The notes below the pieces were generated by a model. That model did no database searches and was not told the origin of the DNA. It saw nothing but the letters and a program-made list of their open reading frames with translations. From Actinomycetospora straminea (GTDB lineage: Bacteria; Actinomycetota; Actinomycetes; Mycobacteriales; Pseudonocardiaceae), in the NCBI RefSeq assembly GCF_028737255.1, contig NZ_JAQZAN010000002.1, positions 310,001 through 374,000 of the forward strand: 64,000 bases of DNA, in the 5' to 3' direction. Below, piece after piece: positions 63,212 to 64,000 of the stretch (position 1 is its first letter; each line of letters starts with the position of its first letter). Made by a program: the position numbers and the translations under genes.

Positions 63212-64000
63212 TCAGCGCACCGGGGCCCGCTTCTCCGCCTGGAACGTGTCCTCGTCGACGCCGCGGCGCCAGTAGCCGGAGATCGACAGCCACGCGCGGT
63301 CGAGCCCGCGCTCGTCGAGGAGGTGGCCGCGCAGGGCCTTCACGTCGCCGGTCTCGCCGTGCACGAACGCGTGGACCGTGCCGGCGGGCCAGGCGGCGGC
63401 GCGGACGGTCGCGACGAGGTCCTCGCCGGCGTCGCGGTGCAGCCAGCGCAGGGTGAGGTCGCCGGCCGTCGGGAGCGGGAGCTCGTCGTCGGGGCCGTCG
63501 ACCTGCACGTACGCGTGGACCGGCACCCCGGGCGCCACGCGCTCGAGGGCCGCGGCGATCGCGGGCAGCGCGGCCTCGTCGCCGACGAGCACGTGCGCGT
63601 CGGCCTCCGGCGACGGCGCGTAGGCCCCGCCCGGCCCCATCAGCGTGATCTCGTCGCCCGGCGCCGCCGCGAGCGCCCAGGGGCCGGCGACGCCGGTGTC
63701 GCCGTGGACGACGAAGTCGATCGCCATCTCGCCGGCGGCGTGGTCGAGCGCGCGGATCGTGTAGGTCCGCACGATCGGCCAGTCCTCGCGGGGCATCGCC
63801 TCGCGGATGGCCGCCACGTCGAACGGCGTCGGGTAGGCGACGCCGGGGCGCGGGAAGGCGAGCTTGACGTACTTGTCGGTGAACCCGTTGTCGACGACAC
63901 CGTCGATGCCCGGACCGCCGAGCACCACGCGCACCAGGTGCGGCGTGAGCCGTTCGGTGCGCAGCACGCGCAGCCGGTGGCCCGGCCCGCCCTTGCCGCG
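63212..64000 (-). CDS. Siderophore-interacting protein, ferric-siderophore reductase (partial, N-terminus outside window)
   Basis: The 262 visible residues run from the window edge to a stop at 63212. They show the SIP FAD-binding part (YVKLAFPRPGVAYP, RTYTIRALD, MAIDFVVHGDTGVAGPWALAAAPGDEITLMGPGG) and the NAD(P)-binding half (DEAALPAIAAALE ... FVHGETGDVKALRGHLLDERGL) ending SGYWRRGVDEDTFQAEK. These cytoplasmic flavoenzymes release iron from imported siderophores. The few N-terminal residues beyond the edge cannot be seen. Confidence 0.9.
   Translation of the reverse strand, partial: RGKGGPGHRLRVLRTERLTPHLVRVVLGGPGIDGVVDNGFTDKYVKLAFPRPGVAYPTPFDVAAIREAMPREDWPIVRTYTIRALDHAAGEMAIDFVVHGDTGVAGPWALAAAPGDEITLMGPGGAYAPSPEADAHVLVGDEAALPAIAAALERVAPGVPVHAYVQVDGPDDELPLPTAGDLTLRWLHRDAGEDLVATVRAAAWPAGTVHAFVHGETGDVKALRGHLLDERGLDRAWLSISGYWRRGVDEDTFQAEKRAPVR

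Overview
The window is chromosomal DNA of a very GC-rich actinomycete. Third codon positions are almost all G or C, GTG starts are frequent, and many small genes look leaderless. The conserved backbone follows the Mycobacterium tuberculosis order Rv2916c-Rv2985: ffh, glnD, glnB, amt, ftsY, smc, mutM, rnc, DUF177, sepIVA, coaD, rsmD, pyc, recG, ung, thiL, DUF3515, ddl, gpsA, fbiD/cofC, ppk, mutT1. The XRE-DUF5753/DUF397 pair, FbiD (coenzyme F420), a GlxA-type oxidase and the pattern of insertions point to the Pseudonocardiales (Pseudonocardia/Actinomycetospora-like). That placement is inference. No rRNA, tRNA, CRISPR array, transposase or prophage gene was seen.

Layout. 1-3.5 kb: edge of pxpA, an MFS exporter, an amidohydrolase, a MmcQ/YjbR protein. 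3.5-17 kb: protein targeting and nitrogen control (ffh, glnD, glnB-amt with a candidate GlnR site, ftsY), then smc. 17-19 kb: small lineage-specific genes and a divergent LuxR / DUF1059 pair. 19-23 kb: a housekeeping run on the minus strand (coaD, sepIVA, DUF177, rpmF, rnc, mutM). 23-27 kb: accessory island with a GNAT protein, a lipoprotein and three uncharacterised genes for low-complexity, highly charged or 11-residue-repeat proteins. 27-31 kb: rsmD and pyruvate carboxylase. 31-37 kb: membrane protein, alpha/beta-hydrolase lipoprotein, NlpC/P60 hydrolase with a long leader and MtrA-like sites, recG, rpmB. 37-40 kb: XRE/DUF397 pair, a basic Pro/Ala-rich protein, ung, and a palindrome-rich non-coding stretch. 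40-45 kb: an overlapping four-gene operon (HAD phosphatase, glcD, glcE, glcF) that would turn 2-phosphoglycolate into glyoxylate. 45-55 kb: thiL, Lrp-like domain, DUF3515, ddl, kynA, a MocR regulator divergent from a PPOX-like protein, an Nramp-like transporter with a tiny membrane ORF, and the coupled plsC-gpsA-HATPase genes. 55-64 kb: fbiD, a DUF6777 exported protein that looks frameshifted, ppk-mutT1, a GlxA-like copper radical oxidase, and the edge of a siderophore-interacting protein.

Two things stand out. The first is a 42-bp perfect palindrome inserted in frame in the linker of the MocR regulator, with a near-identical intergenic copy about 5 kb away; this looks like a small dispersed element comparable in behaviour to Rickettsia palindromic elements. 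The second is the three-gene locus at 24.2-26.7 kb, whose proteins combine short conserved domains with LEA/phasin-like 11-mers or polyacidic repeats and have no function I can assign.
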